From positions 68,819 through 132,818 of the forward strand of contig DHSM01000028.1 of NCBI GenBank assembly GCA_002408465.1: DNA of 64,000 nt. The letters are read 5' to 3'. Within the stretch, counting starts at the first letter, position 1. Each line of letters opens with the position of its first letter. Positions 1 to 8,289 of this stretch are shown piece by piece. The notes beneath the pieces were generated by a model. It saw only the letters and a program-made list of their open reading frames with translations. It ran no database searches and was not told where the DNA came from. The DNA comes from Firmicutes bacterium UBA5286. Lineage in GTDB: Bacteria; Bacillota; Proteinivoracia; UBA4975. The translations under genes were made by a program, and so were the position numbers.

Positions 1-1451
1 AGGAGGATAATGACCTTTTCCAAAGCCTGCTCTTTGGTGAGCAGCACCTTCTCAGTTTCTTCCAACTGCAAAGTGTAGCCCAAGGCCCCTGAAGTCCGGG
101 GCACAATTGTAATCTTGTGCACAGGAGCAGCGTTCTCCTGCTTTGCTGCCACCAAGGCATGGCCGATTTCGTGATAGGAAATGGTGAGCTTGTCTTTATC
201 ACTGAGAACTGCATTCTTACGCTGGTAGCCGGCAATAACCACTTCCACAGATTCCTCCAAGTCGCTCTGGAGCACTCTTTTGCGGCCCAGCTTGACGGCA
301 AGGAGGGCAGCCTCATTAATGATATTGGCCAGGTCTGCCCCTGAAGCACCAGAGGTAGCTCGGGCAATGGCATTGAAATCAATGTTGGGGCCCATCTTGA
401 CATTGTGGGCATGAACCTTGAGCACTGCTTCCCGGCCAGCCAGGTCCGGCAATTCCACCGGAATGCGCCGGTCAAACCTGCCCGGGCGCAGAAGGGCTTT
501 ATCCAGAATTTCCGGGCGATTTGTGGCAGCTAAGATTACCAGGCCCTTATCCGACTGGAAGCCGTCCATCTCCGCTAAGAGCTGGTTGAGGGTCTGCTCC
601 CTTTCATCATTTCCGCCCAGAGCCCCGGCGGTACGGGTCTTGCCGATGGTATCTATTTCATCAATAAAGATTATGCAAGGCGCTTTTGCCTGAGCCTGCT
701 TAAATAAATCCCGGACCCGAGCGGCCCCCATACCCACAAACATCTCCACAAACTCCGAGCCGGAAATGGAGAAAAAGGGAACCTGGGCCTCCCCGGCCAC
801 AGCCTGAGCCAGCAGGGTCTTGCCTGTACCCGGAGGCCCCACCAGCAGTGCTCCCTTGGGGATCCTGGCCCCGATTTCAGAGTATTTTTTGGGGTTGTGG
901 AGAAAATCCACTATTTCCTGCAGGGCTTCTTTGGCCTCGTCTTGGCCGGCCACATCCGCAAAAGTCTTGCCGGACTGAGCGTGGACATAGATTTTGGCGT
1001 TGCTCCTGCCAAAAGACATGGCATTGCCTCCGCCCAAGGCGTTCTGAAATTTCTTGGTCAAGAACCGGCCCAAGAGCATAAAGATCCCAATGGGCACAAG
1101 CCATGTGAGGATAAAATTCATAAACGGAGACATTTCTTTAGGAATAACTTGACTGAATTCTGCCCCCGATTTATACAGGCGGTCAACCAAACCGGGATCG
1201 TCCATTTTGCCGGTAACGAACAACTTGTCTTTGCCCTTTTCTTCAACGATAAAACCAATATTGGTTTCCTGAATTTCAACGGTCTTGACCTTTCCCGCTT
1301 CAACCTGCCGCAAAAAAGTCCCATAATCCACCTGGGATACTTTTGATTTCAAGAGAGCAGGAAACACCAATAAGTTTAACAGCATGACAATGCCCAGGGT
1401 TATCGCATAGTAAAAGAGCAATGGCTTTTTGGGCCGTTTTTGTTCATCCAT
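1..1451 (-). CDS. ftsH: ATP-dependent zinc metalloprotease FtsH, 3' end outside the window
   Basis: Membrane-anchored AAA+ protease that degrades unassembled membrane proteins and regulators. The ATG at 1451 follows GGAGAGGAGAGG. The N-terminus begins MDEQKRPKKP and has a membrane segment at about residues 12-33, a short extracytoplasmic FtsH domain and a second membrane segment near 110-128. The AAA domain shows Walker A GPPGTGKT at about 203-211, Walker B IIFIDEIDTIG and the SRH region NRPEILDKALLRPGRFDRR. The zinc-binding motif reads HEIGH at about 425, where many family members have HEAGH. The frame is open to the window edge, so roughly the last quarter is missing. Identification is secure. 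Confidence 0.96.
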   Translation of the reverse strand, partial: MDEQKRPKKPLLFYYAITLGIVMLLNLLVFPALLKSKVSQVDYGTFLRQVEAGKVKTVEIQETNIGFIVEEKGKDKLFVTGKMDDPGLVDRLYKSGAEFSQVIPKEMSPFMNFILTWLVPIGIFMLLGRFLTKKFQNALGGGNAMSFGRSNAKIYVHAQSGKTFADVAGQDEAKEALQEIVDFLHNPKKYSEIGARIPKGALLVGPPGTGKTLLAQAVAGEAQVPFFSISGSEFVEMFVGMGAARVRDLFKQAQAKAPCIIFIDEIDTIGKTRTAGALGGNDEREQTLNQLLAEMDGFQSDKGLVILAATNRPEILDKALLRPGRFDRRIPVELPDLAGREAVLKVHAHNVKMGPNIDFNAIARATSGASGADLANIINEAALLAVKLGRKRVLQSDLEESVEVVIAGYQRKNAVLSDKDKLTISYHEIGHALVAAKQENAAPVHKITIVPRTSGALGYTLQLEETEKVLLTKEQALEKVIIL

Positions 1452-1524
1452 ACTTACCTCTCCTCTCCTTGGGCATACTTTTTTTAAACAACATCTAATC
1501 TTACCATAAATCAGCGATAAAAAT

Positions 1525-1557
1525 ACCCTTTCTCGGAAATCCCGGAGAAAGGGCATT
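1525..1557 (-). terminator. Terminator after the ArsB/NhaD-type permease
   Basis: An inverted repeat of about 11 bp (TGCCCTTTCTC / GAGAAAGGGTA) lies just past the permease stop at 1561 and is followed on the minus strand by TATTTTTAT. It separates the permease from ftsH. Confidence 0.8.
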
Positions 1558-1560
1558 TTA

Positions 1561-2829
1561 TTAACCCCAAATCAGCCAAACCAGCACATAGCCGGTAGTA
1601 ACTGCGGCCAGAGTATAGGGAACGCTGATCTTCATAAATTGGCCGATGCTTACCTCATGGCCGTCCCTGCGCAATATGCCCATGGCGGCAATGTTGGCTG
1701 AGGCGCCAATTGGCGTCAGGTTGCCCCCCAGGGTTGCCCCTGCCAGCAAACCAAAGTAGAGGACCCGGGGATCAATTCCCAGAATATTGGAGATTCCTGC
1801 CACAACCGGCAACATGGTTGCAACATAGGGGATGTTGTCAATAAAAGCTGACAGCAGCACCGATGCCCAGAGAATTATAGTATAAATGGCAAAGACGTTA
1901 TTTTTGCTGACTTTGACAAAGAACTGGCTGATATCGTCGATAATTCCCGCTTCGGTTATGCTGCCGACGACAATAAAGAGGCCAGCCAGCAGGCCGATGG
2001 TAAAAAAGTCGATATCCCCAAAGACTTGGGCCACGCCCTGAAGACTGCGGTCTTTAATATATTTTCTTATCAGGCCAATCGCCAATAAGCCGAGACAGAT
2101 AATGCCGTTGGTAATAGCGGGCTTTTCCGGGATAAAGGAGGCAAAGATTAAGAGGACAACCATGCTCACAATGAGCACAGAGGGGAAGTAATCTTTCACC
2201 TCGGTTTTATCATTGGAGTTAATTGGTTGAGAATATTTGCGGAACACCCGCAGCAAGACTAAGGTAGAAACCACTGCCCCCGCCTGCACCACCCAAAACA
2301 TGCCGGGCTTGCCATCCAGGACAAAGAAATCCAGGAAATCCAAATTGGCATGGCCCCCCAGCATAATGGCGGTTGTATCCCCCACCAAGGTGGCAGCTCC
2401 CTGCAAGTTGGAAGATACGGCGATAGCAATGATGCTGGGAACGGGGGAAACTTTCAACTTTTTTGCTATGGTCAAAGCTACAGGCGCCACCATGAGCACA
2501 GTGGCCACATTGTCGATAAAGGCGGAGATAATGCCCGCGAACAGGGACAAGGCGATGATAGCCCACTTGACATTGGGGGTTTTGCGAATAATCAAGTCCG
2601 CCAGCCGGGCTGGCATCTTAGATTCAATAAACAAGGAGACTATCCCCATTGTGCCTGCAATCATCATGATGACATTCCAGTCAACGGCAAAAAACACTTG
2701 ATTTACAGGCATAATTCCCAAGAGGACGAAAAGGGCCGCCGAAGACAGGGCGATATGTGCCCGGTAGCGGGGCAAAGACAGCAGTAGCACATAAGTAAGG
2801 ACGAAAATTACGATAGCCGTGATTTTCAA
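1561..2829 (-). CDS. ArsB/NhaD-type ion transporter (SLC13-like permease)
   Basis: Polytopic membrane protein of about 422 residues in the ion transporter superfamily that includes ArsB, NhaD and SLC13 carriers. Two inverted halves are visible. The first has SAFIDNVATVLMVAPV followed by NLQGAATLVGDTTA, and the second has SAFIDNIPYVATMLPVV followed by GGNLTPIGASANI. These repeated D-N and G-D/G-A motifs form the substrate and ion sites in the family. The start chosen is the TTG at 2829, because AAAAGGAG lies eight bases upstream; the frame extends a further eight codons to 2853 without its own ribosome site. The substrate (sodium, arsenite or an organic anion) cannot be decided from sequence. 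Confidence 0.85.
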   Translation of the reverse strand: MKITAIVIFVLTYVLLLSLPRYRAHIALSSAALFVLLGIMPVNQVFFAVDWNVIMMIAGTMGIVSLFIESKMPARLADLIIRKTPNVKWAIIALSLFAGIISAFIDNVATVLMVAPVALTIAKKLKVSPVPSIIAIAVSSNLQGAATLVGDTTAIMLGGHANLDFLDFFVLDGKPGMFWVVQAGAVVSTLVLLRVFRKYSQPINSNDKTEVKDYFPSVLIVSMVVLLIFASFIPEKPAITNGIICLGLLAIGLIRKYIKDRSLQGVAQVFGDIDFFTIGLLAGLFIVVGSITEAGIIDDISQFFVKVSKNNVFAIYTIILWASVLLSAFIDNIPYVATMLPVVAGISNILGIDPRVLYFGLLAGATLGGNLTPIGASANIAAMGILRRDGHEVSIGQFMKISVPYTLAAVTTGYVLVWLIWG

Positions 2830-3026
2830 TAAAATAACTCCTTTTCTGGCCAAAAAAAATAGCAGGGTTTATATGGTTCAATTATAAACCATCAAATTGG
2901 TATCTTCAACCGGTGACAGGGTAGTCCCAGTAGTTGATATCTCCGACAAATTTCCCCTAGGGAGACAAGTTGATTCTACTTGACTTTAGTTATCCCTGGG
3001 GGTAATATGGTGCTGAGGTGAGAAAT

Positions 3027-3767
3027 ATGGTAAAAAACCTTATTACTGCTCAAGTCCTGGCCGATGCCCTGGACCTCTCGGTGGAGACCGTCTGGCGCTA
3101 CACCAGGAACAATAAGATTCCCTATGTCACCCTGGGTAAAAGGCAGTACCGCTATAACCTCCAGGAGGTTATAGCCGCCCTGACCGGCACAGGAGTCCGG
3201 GAAAAGTCTCTGGAATACATTTCAGGTCCCAGGAAATTTACCTACCAGGACTACCTGGAATTTCACGAGGATCCGGGATACCGGTATGAAGTCCTGGCCG
3301 GTGAGTTGGTCAAAGGACCGGGACCAATCATAGTGCATCAAAGAGTTTCCCGAGAGCTTGAGTTTATCCTATTGGTGTACTTCCGGCAGACAGACTCCTT
3401 AGGGGAAGTCTTTTTTGCCCCGCTGGATTTAACTTTGGGCAACTTCACTGTAGTCCAACCGGATATCCTGTACATTTCCAGTGAACAAAGGGACATCATC
3501 AAGGAAACCCGAATAGACGGAGCCCCCCTGCTGGCAGTGGAAATTATCTCTGAATCCAGCCGTCGCAAGGACCGGTTCCGCAAGCGCGAGATTTATCAGG
3601 AGGCGGGAATTCGGCACTACTGGCTGGTGGATCCCCATGAAAAGACCATGGAATGCCTTGCCCTCCGGGATGGGGCATACATCCTGGCTGCTTCCGGCAT
3701 GGATGATGATATCGTCACCCACCCGGATTTTCCCGACCTCAGCATCCCCCTGGCAGAGATCTGGTAA
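3027..3767 (+). CDS. Uma2-family protein with N-terminal excisionase-like HTH
   Basis: About 246 residues. Residues 1-55 look like a MerR/excisionase helix-turn-helix (ITAQVLADALDLSVETVWRY, then a basic wing GKRQYRYN). Residues 65-246 are a Uma2 domain, a PD-(D/E)XK-like nuclease fold, with QPDILYIS, ALLAVEIISESS-type strand, a K-x-E helix region (RKDRFRKREIY) and HYWLVDPHEKT. The ATG at 3027 is preferred because GAGGTG precedes it; a GTG at 3018 is the alternative. It is monocistronic and its stop is followed directly by a dispersed palindromic repeat. Three more Uma2 genes occur in the window. The biological role of the family is poorly known. Confidence 0.85.
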   Translation: MVKNLITAQVLADALDLSVETVWRYTRNNKIPYVTLGKRQYRYNLQEVIAALTGTGVREKSLEYISGPRKFTYQDYLEFHEDPGYRYEVLAGELVKGPGPIIVHQRVSRELEFILLVYFRQTDSLGEVFFAPLDLTLGNFTVVQPDILYISSEQRDIIKETRIDGAPLLAVEIISESSRRKDRFRKREIYQEAGIRHYWLVDPHEKTMECLALRDGAYILAASGMDDDIVTHPDFPDLSIPLAEIW

Positions 3768-3771
3768 TAAT

Positions 3772-3792
3772 GGGGACGGACCTTTTTGTCGC
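3772..3792 (+). repeat. Dispersed palindromic repeat, copy 1 (half site)
   Basis: GGGGACGGACCTTTTTGTCGC starts five bases after the Uma2 stop. It matches the right half of the repeat family seen at ten other positions in this window. Confidence 0.6.
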
Positions 3793-3872
3793 ATTTTCGA
3801 CATTTGAGTTAGGATAGGCATCCTCAACAGTCGGATTTTTTTTAAAAAGCCCTTCCATCTTCCACGGCCTTG

Positions 3873-3881
3873 TGTTAAAAT
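3873..3881 (+). promoter_or_regulatory. Extended -10 promoter of the uracil permease
   Basis: TGTTAAAAT gives an extended -10 element (TG-n-TAAAAT) about 190 bases before the permease start. It places transcription start near 3888 and leaves a long structured leader. No good -35 box is seen. Confidence 0.45.
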
Positions 3882-3902
3882 ACAGCAAATGAATATCTTT
3901 AA

Positions 3903-4062
3903 ATCGGCACAGAGATGCCGGCAAGATGATATATCAGTGTACAAGCCTAATGTCTTGTCTGCGCCTTTGCAGTCAAGACATTTTTGTGTACTGAGCCGCT
4001 CTGTGCAATTCACCTTGCCTGAGAATACTACTGGAAGAAGCGCGTCAGCTTCAAATTTGAAG
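3903..4062 (+). promoter_or_regulatory. Structured leader of the uracil permease, PyrR-like attenuator candidate
   Basis: Visible elements are a small hairpin CGGCA-CAGAGA-TGCCG at 3905-3920; a long hairpin at 3949-3982 (AATGTCTTG/CAAGACATT with an inner CTGC/GCAG) followed by five Ts, which is terminator-like; and a competing 8-bp closing stem GCACAGAG (3907-3914) with CTCTGTGC (3999-4006). Near the ribosome site, GAAGC/GCTTC (4037-4052) overlaps the palindrome CTTCAAATTTGAAG (4049-4062). The CAGAGATG stretch resembles the CNGNGAGG core of PyrR binding loops with one difference. PyrR control of pyr genes and uracil permeases is established in Firmicutes; assigning it here is inference. Confidence 0.5.
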
Positions 4063-4074
4063 GAGGAATTGCCA

Positions 4075-5445
4075 ATGTCAGCTAAACACCAGATTTCCGG
4101 GTATTTGCCCGATGAGCGCCCGCCCTTTTGGAAATTATTCTTATACGCCCTGCAGCAAGTCATCGTTATGTTTCCCGCGACCATTGCCGTTGCCTTGCTT
4201 ACTGGTTTCCATGTTTCCACCACCATTTTTGCCAGCGGCCTGGCAACCGTCTGCTTTATCCTGGTAACCGGCAGAAAACTGCCTCTCTATTATGGCTCTA
4301 GTTTTTCCTACTTGCCGGCAATCGCCGGGCTCATGGCTTCTGAGGCCTTATCAGGATACTCCCTTAACGAAAAGATCGCCGTGGCCCAGTTCGGCATTGT
4401 CATGTCTGGTTTTGTTTCCATCGCCGCCGGCCTTATCGTCAACCGCTTTGGCAAAGAATCAATTAATAAAATCCTACCGGCCACAGTAACCGGGCCTATC
4501 GCCATGGCCATTGGCCTTACCCTGGCTGCCAACGCCCTCAAAGATGCGGCGGCCTTTCCCGAGGTGGCTGCAGCATCAACAGCCCTGGCCGGGAATATGG
4601 CCTGGGTGATTTCCCTCACCACTTTGCTGGCCACCATCTTGTTCTCAGTATACTTAAAAGGTTTCTGGAGCCAGCTGCCCCTCCTATTCGGTCCCATCGT
4701 CGGCTGCATTGTTGCCTTTATTGTATTCAAGACAACAGGCGTAAATTTCTTTAAAGCCTTGACGGAAACCCCGGACACCTTATTTGCCCTGCCAATCTTC
4801 ACCCTGCCCAAACCTTCCTGGCTGGCTGTAGCGGCAATTATGCCTATTGCCATTGCCACCATCCCCGAGTCTACAGCCCATGTCTACCAGCTGGACATCT
4901 ATGTCAATGACCTGGCCCGCAAGAAAAAGAGCAGCAAAAAATATGACATCGAAAGCATGCTAGGCCTCAATCTCATTGGCGACGGTATTGGCGACATGGT
5001 AGCCGGCTTCATTGGCGGCCCTGCAGGCACCAACTACGGGGAAAACATCAGCGCCATGGCGATTACAAGAGTGTTCTCCATTCCCGTCCTCATCGCGGCC
5101 GCAATCATTGCCATGGTTATCTCCTGCTTCACTCCGCTGATCAATGCCATTTACGCCATCCCTTACGCAGTCATCGGGGGATTGGAAATATATCTCTTCG
5201 GCGCTATAGCTGCCCAAGGCGTCGCCATTATGCTGGAAAAGAAAGTCGACCTCTTCAGCGCCAAGAACATTGCCGTCATCGCCACGATCATGGTAATCGG
5301 TGTCGGCGGCCAGTATGCCTTTGGCGGCAACATCCCCTTCTTCGGCCTCAATATTCCCAGCATTGCTGGAGCAGCAATCTTTGGCATCATTCTCAACCTG
5401 CTCCTCAGTATCGGCGAAAAGAAAAGGCTGCAGAAGGCTGACTAA
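4075..5445 (+). CDS. Uracil permease (NCS2 nucleobase:cation symporter family)
   Basis: Integral membrane protein of 456 residues with about 14 hydrophobic segments that imports a nucleobase with protons. The family helix carries ATIPESTAHVYQLDIY near residue 265, and the motif GTNYGENISAMAITRVFS around 325 is of the uracil type (TTYGENIGVMAITRV in UraA/PyrP) rather than the xanthine type. The ATG at 4075 follows AGGAGG with eight bases between; an in-frame ATG at 3889 exists but would run through the structured leader. It is monocistronic, with a palindromic terminator 24 bases after the stop. Uracil specificity is inferred from motif similarity. Confidence 0.88.
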   Translation: MSAKHQISGYLPDERPPFWKLFLYALQQVIVMFPATIAVALLTGFHVSTTIFASGLATVCFILVTGRKLPLYYGSSFSYLPAIAGLMASEALSGYSLNEKIAVAQFGIVMSGFVSIAAGLIVNRFGKESINKILPATVTGPIAMAIGLTLAANALKDAAAFPEVAAASTALAGNMAWVISLTTLLATILFSVYLKGFWSQLPLLFGPIVGCIVAFIVFKTTGVNFFKALTETPDTLFALPIFTLPKPSWLAVAAIMPIAIATIPESTAHVYQLDIYVNDLARKKKSSKKYDIESMLGLNLIGDGIGDMVAGFIGGPAGTNYGENISAMAITRVFSIPVLIAAAIIAMVISCFTPLINAIYAIPYAVIGGLEIYLFGAIAAQGVAIMLEKKVDLFSAKNIAVIATIMVIGVGGQYAFGGNIPFFGLNIPSIAGAAIFGIILNLLLSIGEKKRLQKAD

Positions 5446-5469
5446 GACTACACCCTCCAATTTTATTTA

Positions 5470-5494
5470 CCGGCAGCATGCTGCCGGTTTTTTT
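5470..5494 (+). terminator. Terminator of the uracil permease
   Basis: A perfect 18-base palindrome CCGGCAGCATGCTGCCGG is followed by seven Ts. Confidence 0.9.
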
Positions 5495-5509
5495 GAGCCT
5501 GTAGTTTCG

Positions 5510-5546
5510 GACTAAAAATCCGGCAGAATCTGCCGGATTTTTAGTC
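5510..5546. terminator. Long inverted repeat between convergent genes
   Basis: Two 18-base arms (GACTAAAAATCCGGCAGA and its complement) flank a single base. The A-rich and T-rich ends would allow it to act as a bidirectional terminator. Its core CCGGCAG/CTGCCGG repeats the core of the preceding terminator. Confidence 0.65.
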
Positions 5547-5600
5547 TGCTCAAATATTTCTTCTAATCTTGCTCAAAATCGACGTTGTCATCATCTAGAT

Positions 5601-5629
5601 AACCGCCGAACGCATTTAGGCCGGCGGTT
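5601..5629. terminator. Inverted repeat after the ribbon-helix-helix gene
   Basis: AACCGCCG at 5601-5608 pairs with CGGCGGTT at 5622-5629 and lies seven bases past the stop of the small minus-strand gene. No T-run follows on the minus strand, so terminator function is uncertain. Confidence 0.4.
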
Positions 5630-5635
5630 ACTTTC

Positions 5636-5821
5636 TTATTCTTTTTTTTCACTGTCGAGATATTGTTTTCTCTTCTTCCGTTGCCTGACACATTCCGTCA
5701 GGAGGAATTCAATCTGTCCATTGATTGAACGGATATCGTCTGCAGCCCAGGCCGCCAATTCTTCCCACAGGGATGATGGCAAGCGCAACAAAATCTTTTT
5801 ATCTTTTTCTGCAGTCTCCAT
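5636..5821 (-). CDS. Small Arc-like ribbon-helix-helix protein
   Basis: A 61-residue protein. KKILLRLPSSLWEELAAWAADDIRSINGQIEFLLTECV in outline has the strand-helix-helix pattern of Arc/MetJ repressors: basic residues before the strand, then SSLWEEL and SINGQIEFLL helices. The C-terminus is highly charged. It lies 25 bases downstream of the SPFH gene and is probably co-transcribed with it. Arc-like genes are often found next to SPFH genes in Firmicutes, but the function of the pair is not established. It could be an autoregulator of the pair. Confidence 0.7.
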   Translation of the reverse strand: METAEKDKKILLRLPSSLWEELAAWAADDIRSINGQIEFLLTECVRQRKKRKQYLDSEKKE

Positions 5822-5846
5822 ATCTCATCATCCCCCTGCTAAATTT

Positions 5847-6866
5847 TTAGTACAATGAACCGCTGTTAACTATGGGCTGAGCATCCTTATTGCCACAGAG
5901 GACAACAAGCAAATTGCTGACCATGGCGGCCTTGCGCTCCTCATCCAAATTGACGATGTCATTTTCGCTGAGCTTGGCTAGGGCCATTTCCACCATGCCC
6001 ACTGCGCCCTCGACGATCATCTGGCGTGCATCGATGATCGCTGAGGCCTGCTGACGCTGGAGCATTGCCGCCGCTATTTCCGGAGCATAGGATAAATGAG
6101 TGATTCTGGCCTCCATAATTTCCAGCCCGGCCATTTCTGCCTTAGCTTGAATCTCGGCCTTGAGCCTTTCGGCAATCTCTCTGCTGCTGCCCCGCAAAGA
6201 CTTCTCGTTGTCAATGCTATCGGACGCATCATAGGGGTAGAGGCTGACAATATTCCTGAGTGCGGCATCAGTCTGGATGGACAAGAATTCGGTATAATTA
6301 TCTACATTGAATACCGCCTTGGCGGTGTTGACCACCCGCCAAATGACGACGATGCCAATGATGATGGGGTTGCCCAGCAGATCATTGATCTTTTGCTTGT
6401 CATTGTTCAGAGTCATGGCCTTGAGGGAGATTTTTTTGCTCACAAAGGGAACAGTAGGCCCCTGGGGGAGGGTCTTGGTCGCCGCCAGATCGTTGATCAG
6501 CTTGCCACTGGAAGTGGTGCGGGTAGATGGGTTAAAAGCAATAGCGAACGGATTGACAAAGAAAAACCCCGCCCTTTTCAGGGTACCGTAATACCGGCCA
6601 AAAAGAGTGAGTACAAGGGCCTCGTTAGGTTTAAGCACTTTTAAACCTGCAAACAGAATCGGACCAATAAGAGATAAATAGAGGCCGGAAACAACGGCCA
6701 AGATTGCCCAGGGCACGGCATTGACTGCTTCTGTACTTTGGACAATGCCGTAAATCATCCCCGCTAGGGCCGCCAGCATGAGCAAAATATTGAGTATGAG
6801 CATAAACATTCCGTTTTTGGCCTTGAGGATAATTTCCTGGTGATTGCCAGCTTTTTCTTGAGACAT
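5847..6866 (-). CDS. SPFH (band 7/stomatin-like) domain membrane protein
   Basis: A 339-residue protein with two N-terminal membrane segments (about 20-42 and 50-75), then an SPFH domain beginning at VLKPNEALVLTLFGRYYGTL near 80. After the domain there is a long charged helix with RLKAEIQAKAEMAGLEIMEARITHLSYAPEIAAAML, typical of band 7 proteins that form membrane microdomain scaffolds. The C-terminal tail contains DEERKAAMVSNLLVVLCG, as in SPFH proteins paired with Arc-like partners. The ATG at 6866 has AAAGGGG upstream. Role in membrane organisation or protease regulation is known for the family, not for this member. Confidence 0.85.
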   Translation of the reverse strand: MSQEKAGNHQEIILKAKNGMFMLILNILLMLAALAGMIYGIVQSTEAVNAVPWAILAVVSGLYLSLIGPILFAGLKVLKPNEALVLTLFGRYYGTLKRAGFFFVNPFAIAFNPSTRTTSSGKLINDLAATKTLPQGPTVPFVSKKISLKAMTLNNDKQKINDLLGNPIIIGIVVIWRVVNTAKAVFNVDNYTEFLSIQTDAALRNIVSLYPYDASDSIDNEKSLRGSSREIAERLKAEIQAKAEMAGLEIMEARITHLSYAPEIAAAMLQRQQASAIIDARQMIVEGAVGMVEMALAKLSENDIVNLDEERKAAMVSNLLVVLCGNKDAQPIVNSGSLY

Positions 6867-6944
6867 ACCAAATTCCCCTTTCTAGTTTCTAATATCATTA
6901 TGATACTACGATTATATCAGAACCATATAATATGGCAATAGAAA

Positions 6945-6984
6945 AACCGCCCTTTGAGTTGCTTGCGCTCCTCAAAGGGCGGTT
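6945..6984. terminator. Terminator of the NifX-like/Mrp operon
   Basis: Arms AACCGCCCTTTGAG and CTCAAAGGGCGGTT form a 14-bp stem with a 12-base loop. On the minus strand a T-run follows. Confidence 0.85.
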
Positions 6985-6995
6985 ATCATTTTGCG

Positions 6996-7355
6996 CTATT
7001 CCCCGCATTCACCATGATGCTCATGCTCATGGCAAACGGAACCGGTAGATTTCAGGCTTCCCTTGAGATAGCTGTTGGCAGCGTCGTCGGCGCTACCCCT
7101 GGCGCCAGTTACCACTTCAATGCCTTTTTCTTCGAATATTTCTATAGCGCCGCCGCCCACCCCCCCTGAAATTATGACATTTACTCCTTGATCGCTGAGA
7201 AAATTGGGCAAAAATCCCGGCCGGTGCCCAGGATTGGGGATGGTTTCAGAATTGACGATTTTGTCATTCTCAACATGGTAAATTCTGAAGTCCTGACAAT
7301 GGCCGAAGTGCTCGGTAACCTGACTGCCATCGCTGGCTACTGCAATTTTCATCAT
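6996..7355 (-). CDS. NifX/NifB-like (dinitrogenase iron-molybdenum cofactor family) protein
   Basis: A 119-residue protein of the family that carries iron-sulfur or metal cofactor intermediates. MKIAVASDGSQVTEHFGHC is the characteristic N-terminus with its HFGHC motif, followed by a flavodoxin-like core ending in GGVGGGAIEIFEEKGIEVVTG. The C-terminus is rich in His and Cys (CHEHEHHGEC), suggesting metal binding. The first ATG overlaps the Mrp stop as ATGA and GGAGGGG lies just upstream, so the two are translationally coupled. In Clostridia such genes sit beside Mrp ATPases; a role in iron-sulfur cluster handling is inferred. Confidence 0.88.
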   Translation of the reverse strand: MMKIAVASDGSQVTEHFGHCQDFRIYHVENDKIVNSETIPNPGHRPGFLPNFLSDQGVNVIISGGVGGGAIEIFEEKGIEVVTGARGSADDAANSYLKGSLKSTGSVCHEHEHHGECGE

Positions 7356-8149
7356 TTCCCCTCCAATGCTTTTAGAATTTGGACTGCTTTATCCAAACCT
7401 GTGGCTTGATAATCCTCAATCTTTCCCATATCGCAGGCTTGAGCCAACTGGGGATCAATGGGCAACCGGGCCAGGACTTCGAGGCCGTGGCTGCCGGCAA
7501 CATCCTCAATATGGCTTTCGCCAAAAAGATTATGTTGCTGCTTGCAGCTGGGACACTGGAAATATGCCATGTTTTCCACTACACCCAAAATCGGTATCTT
7601 CATCATTTCTGCCATTTTTACAGCCTTGGTCACTATCATCGAGACCAATTCCTGAGGAGAGGTGACAATGATAATTCCATCCATGGGTAGAGACTGAAAT
7701 ACTGTCAAGGGAACATCTCCTGTACCTGGAGGCATGTCGATGAACATATAGTCCACATCCCCCCAGATGACTTCGCTCCAAAACTGCTTGACGGTCCCCG
7801 CCAGAATCGGCCCCCTCCAGACAACGGGATCGGTATCCACAGGCAAGAGCAAGTTAATGGACATAATGCCAATGCCCGTCTTGCTTTTTACGGGATAGAT
7901 GCCGTCTTTTCCCCCTGTAGCCTTTTCCCTGATGCCAAAGGCCTTGGGAATTGACGGACCGGTCAGATCAGAATCCAGGATAGCGATGCTGTATCCCTCT
8001 TTCCGCATCATCACTGCCATTAAAGATGTCACCAGGGATTTGCCCACACCGCCCTTGCCACTGACTATCCCGATGACCCGTTTTACCTTGCTGCCTTCAT
8101 TAAGCTTAACGGTGAAATCTGTTTTCTCCCCATCCTGTTCACTCATCAT
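7352..8149 (-). CDS. Mrp/NBP35-type P-loop ATPase (iron-sulfur cluster carrier)
   Basis: A protein of about 265 residues. The deviant Walker A GKGGVGKSLVTSLMA lies near residue 30, Walker B is DYMFIDMPPGTGDVPLTV, and the Mrp-type CPSCKQQ motif (CxxC, VENMAYFQCPSC) near 200 binds a bridging cluster in the dimer. The ATG at 8149 is chosen because TAGGAG lies six bases before it; the ATG at 8155 would touch that site. It is the third gene of an operon with DUF5320 and DUF134 genes upstream and the NifX-like gene overlapping downstream. Such ATPases transfer Fe-S clusters to apo-proteins. Confidence 0.9.
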   Translation of the reverse strand: MMSEQDGEKTDFTVKLNEGSKVKRVIGIVSGKGGVGKSLVTSLMAVMMRKEGYSIAILDSDLTGPSIPKAFGIREKATGGKDGIYPVKSKTGIGIMSINLLLPVDTDPVVWRGPILAGTVKQFWSEVIWGDVDYMFIDMPPGTGDVPLTVFQSLPMDGIIIVTSPQELVSMIVTKAVKMAEMMKIPILGVVENMAYFQCPSCKQQHNLFGESHIEDVAGSHGLEVLARLPIDPQLAQACDMGKIEDYQATGLDKAVQILKALEGK

Positions 8150-8155
8150 CCTCAT

Positions 8156-8289
8156 CTCCTAGCCCATTTAATATTTCAAGAGTCTTGTTAAAAACCTTTC
8201 GCACTGCCTGGCTGGCAGGGCCAGACCCATCTACAATGGTCCTGCCGCTGGCATTGCTATTTTTATGTATATCCCTCCTAATATTTTTC
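8156..8289 (-). other. Intergenic stretch with an open frame lacking a start
   Basis: On the minus strand one frame is open for about 44 codons and ends in TGA just before the Mrp start. It reads SGPASQAVRKVFNKTL in its middle part but has no ATG, GTG or TTG near the AGGAGGG at its upstream end. A second frame there begins KIAMPA, like NifX-family N-termini, and stops after seven codons. It may be a decayed gene; nothing firmer can be said. Confidence 0.25.

Noticed and set aside
2237..2787. Plus-strand frames opposite the ArsB/NhaD-type permease
   Set aside because: They have no ribosome site, their composition is unlike proteins, and they lie entirely within a clear minus-strand gene.
3885..4074. 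Purine or xanthine riboswitch before the permease
   Set aside because: The purine aptamer core and the NMT1 consensus are not present, and the permease motif is of the uracil type.
3429..4226. Long minus-strand frame across the Uma2 end and permease start
   Set aside because: It overlaps two supported plus-strand genes and the structured leader and shows no domain.
4960..5460. Minus-strand frame within the uracil permease
   Set aside because: Asp/Ala-rich shadow of membrane-segment codons; no ribosome site.
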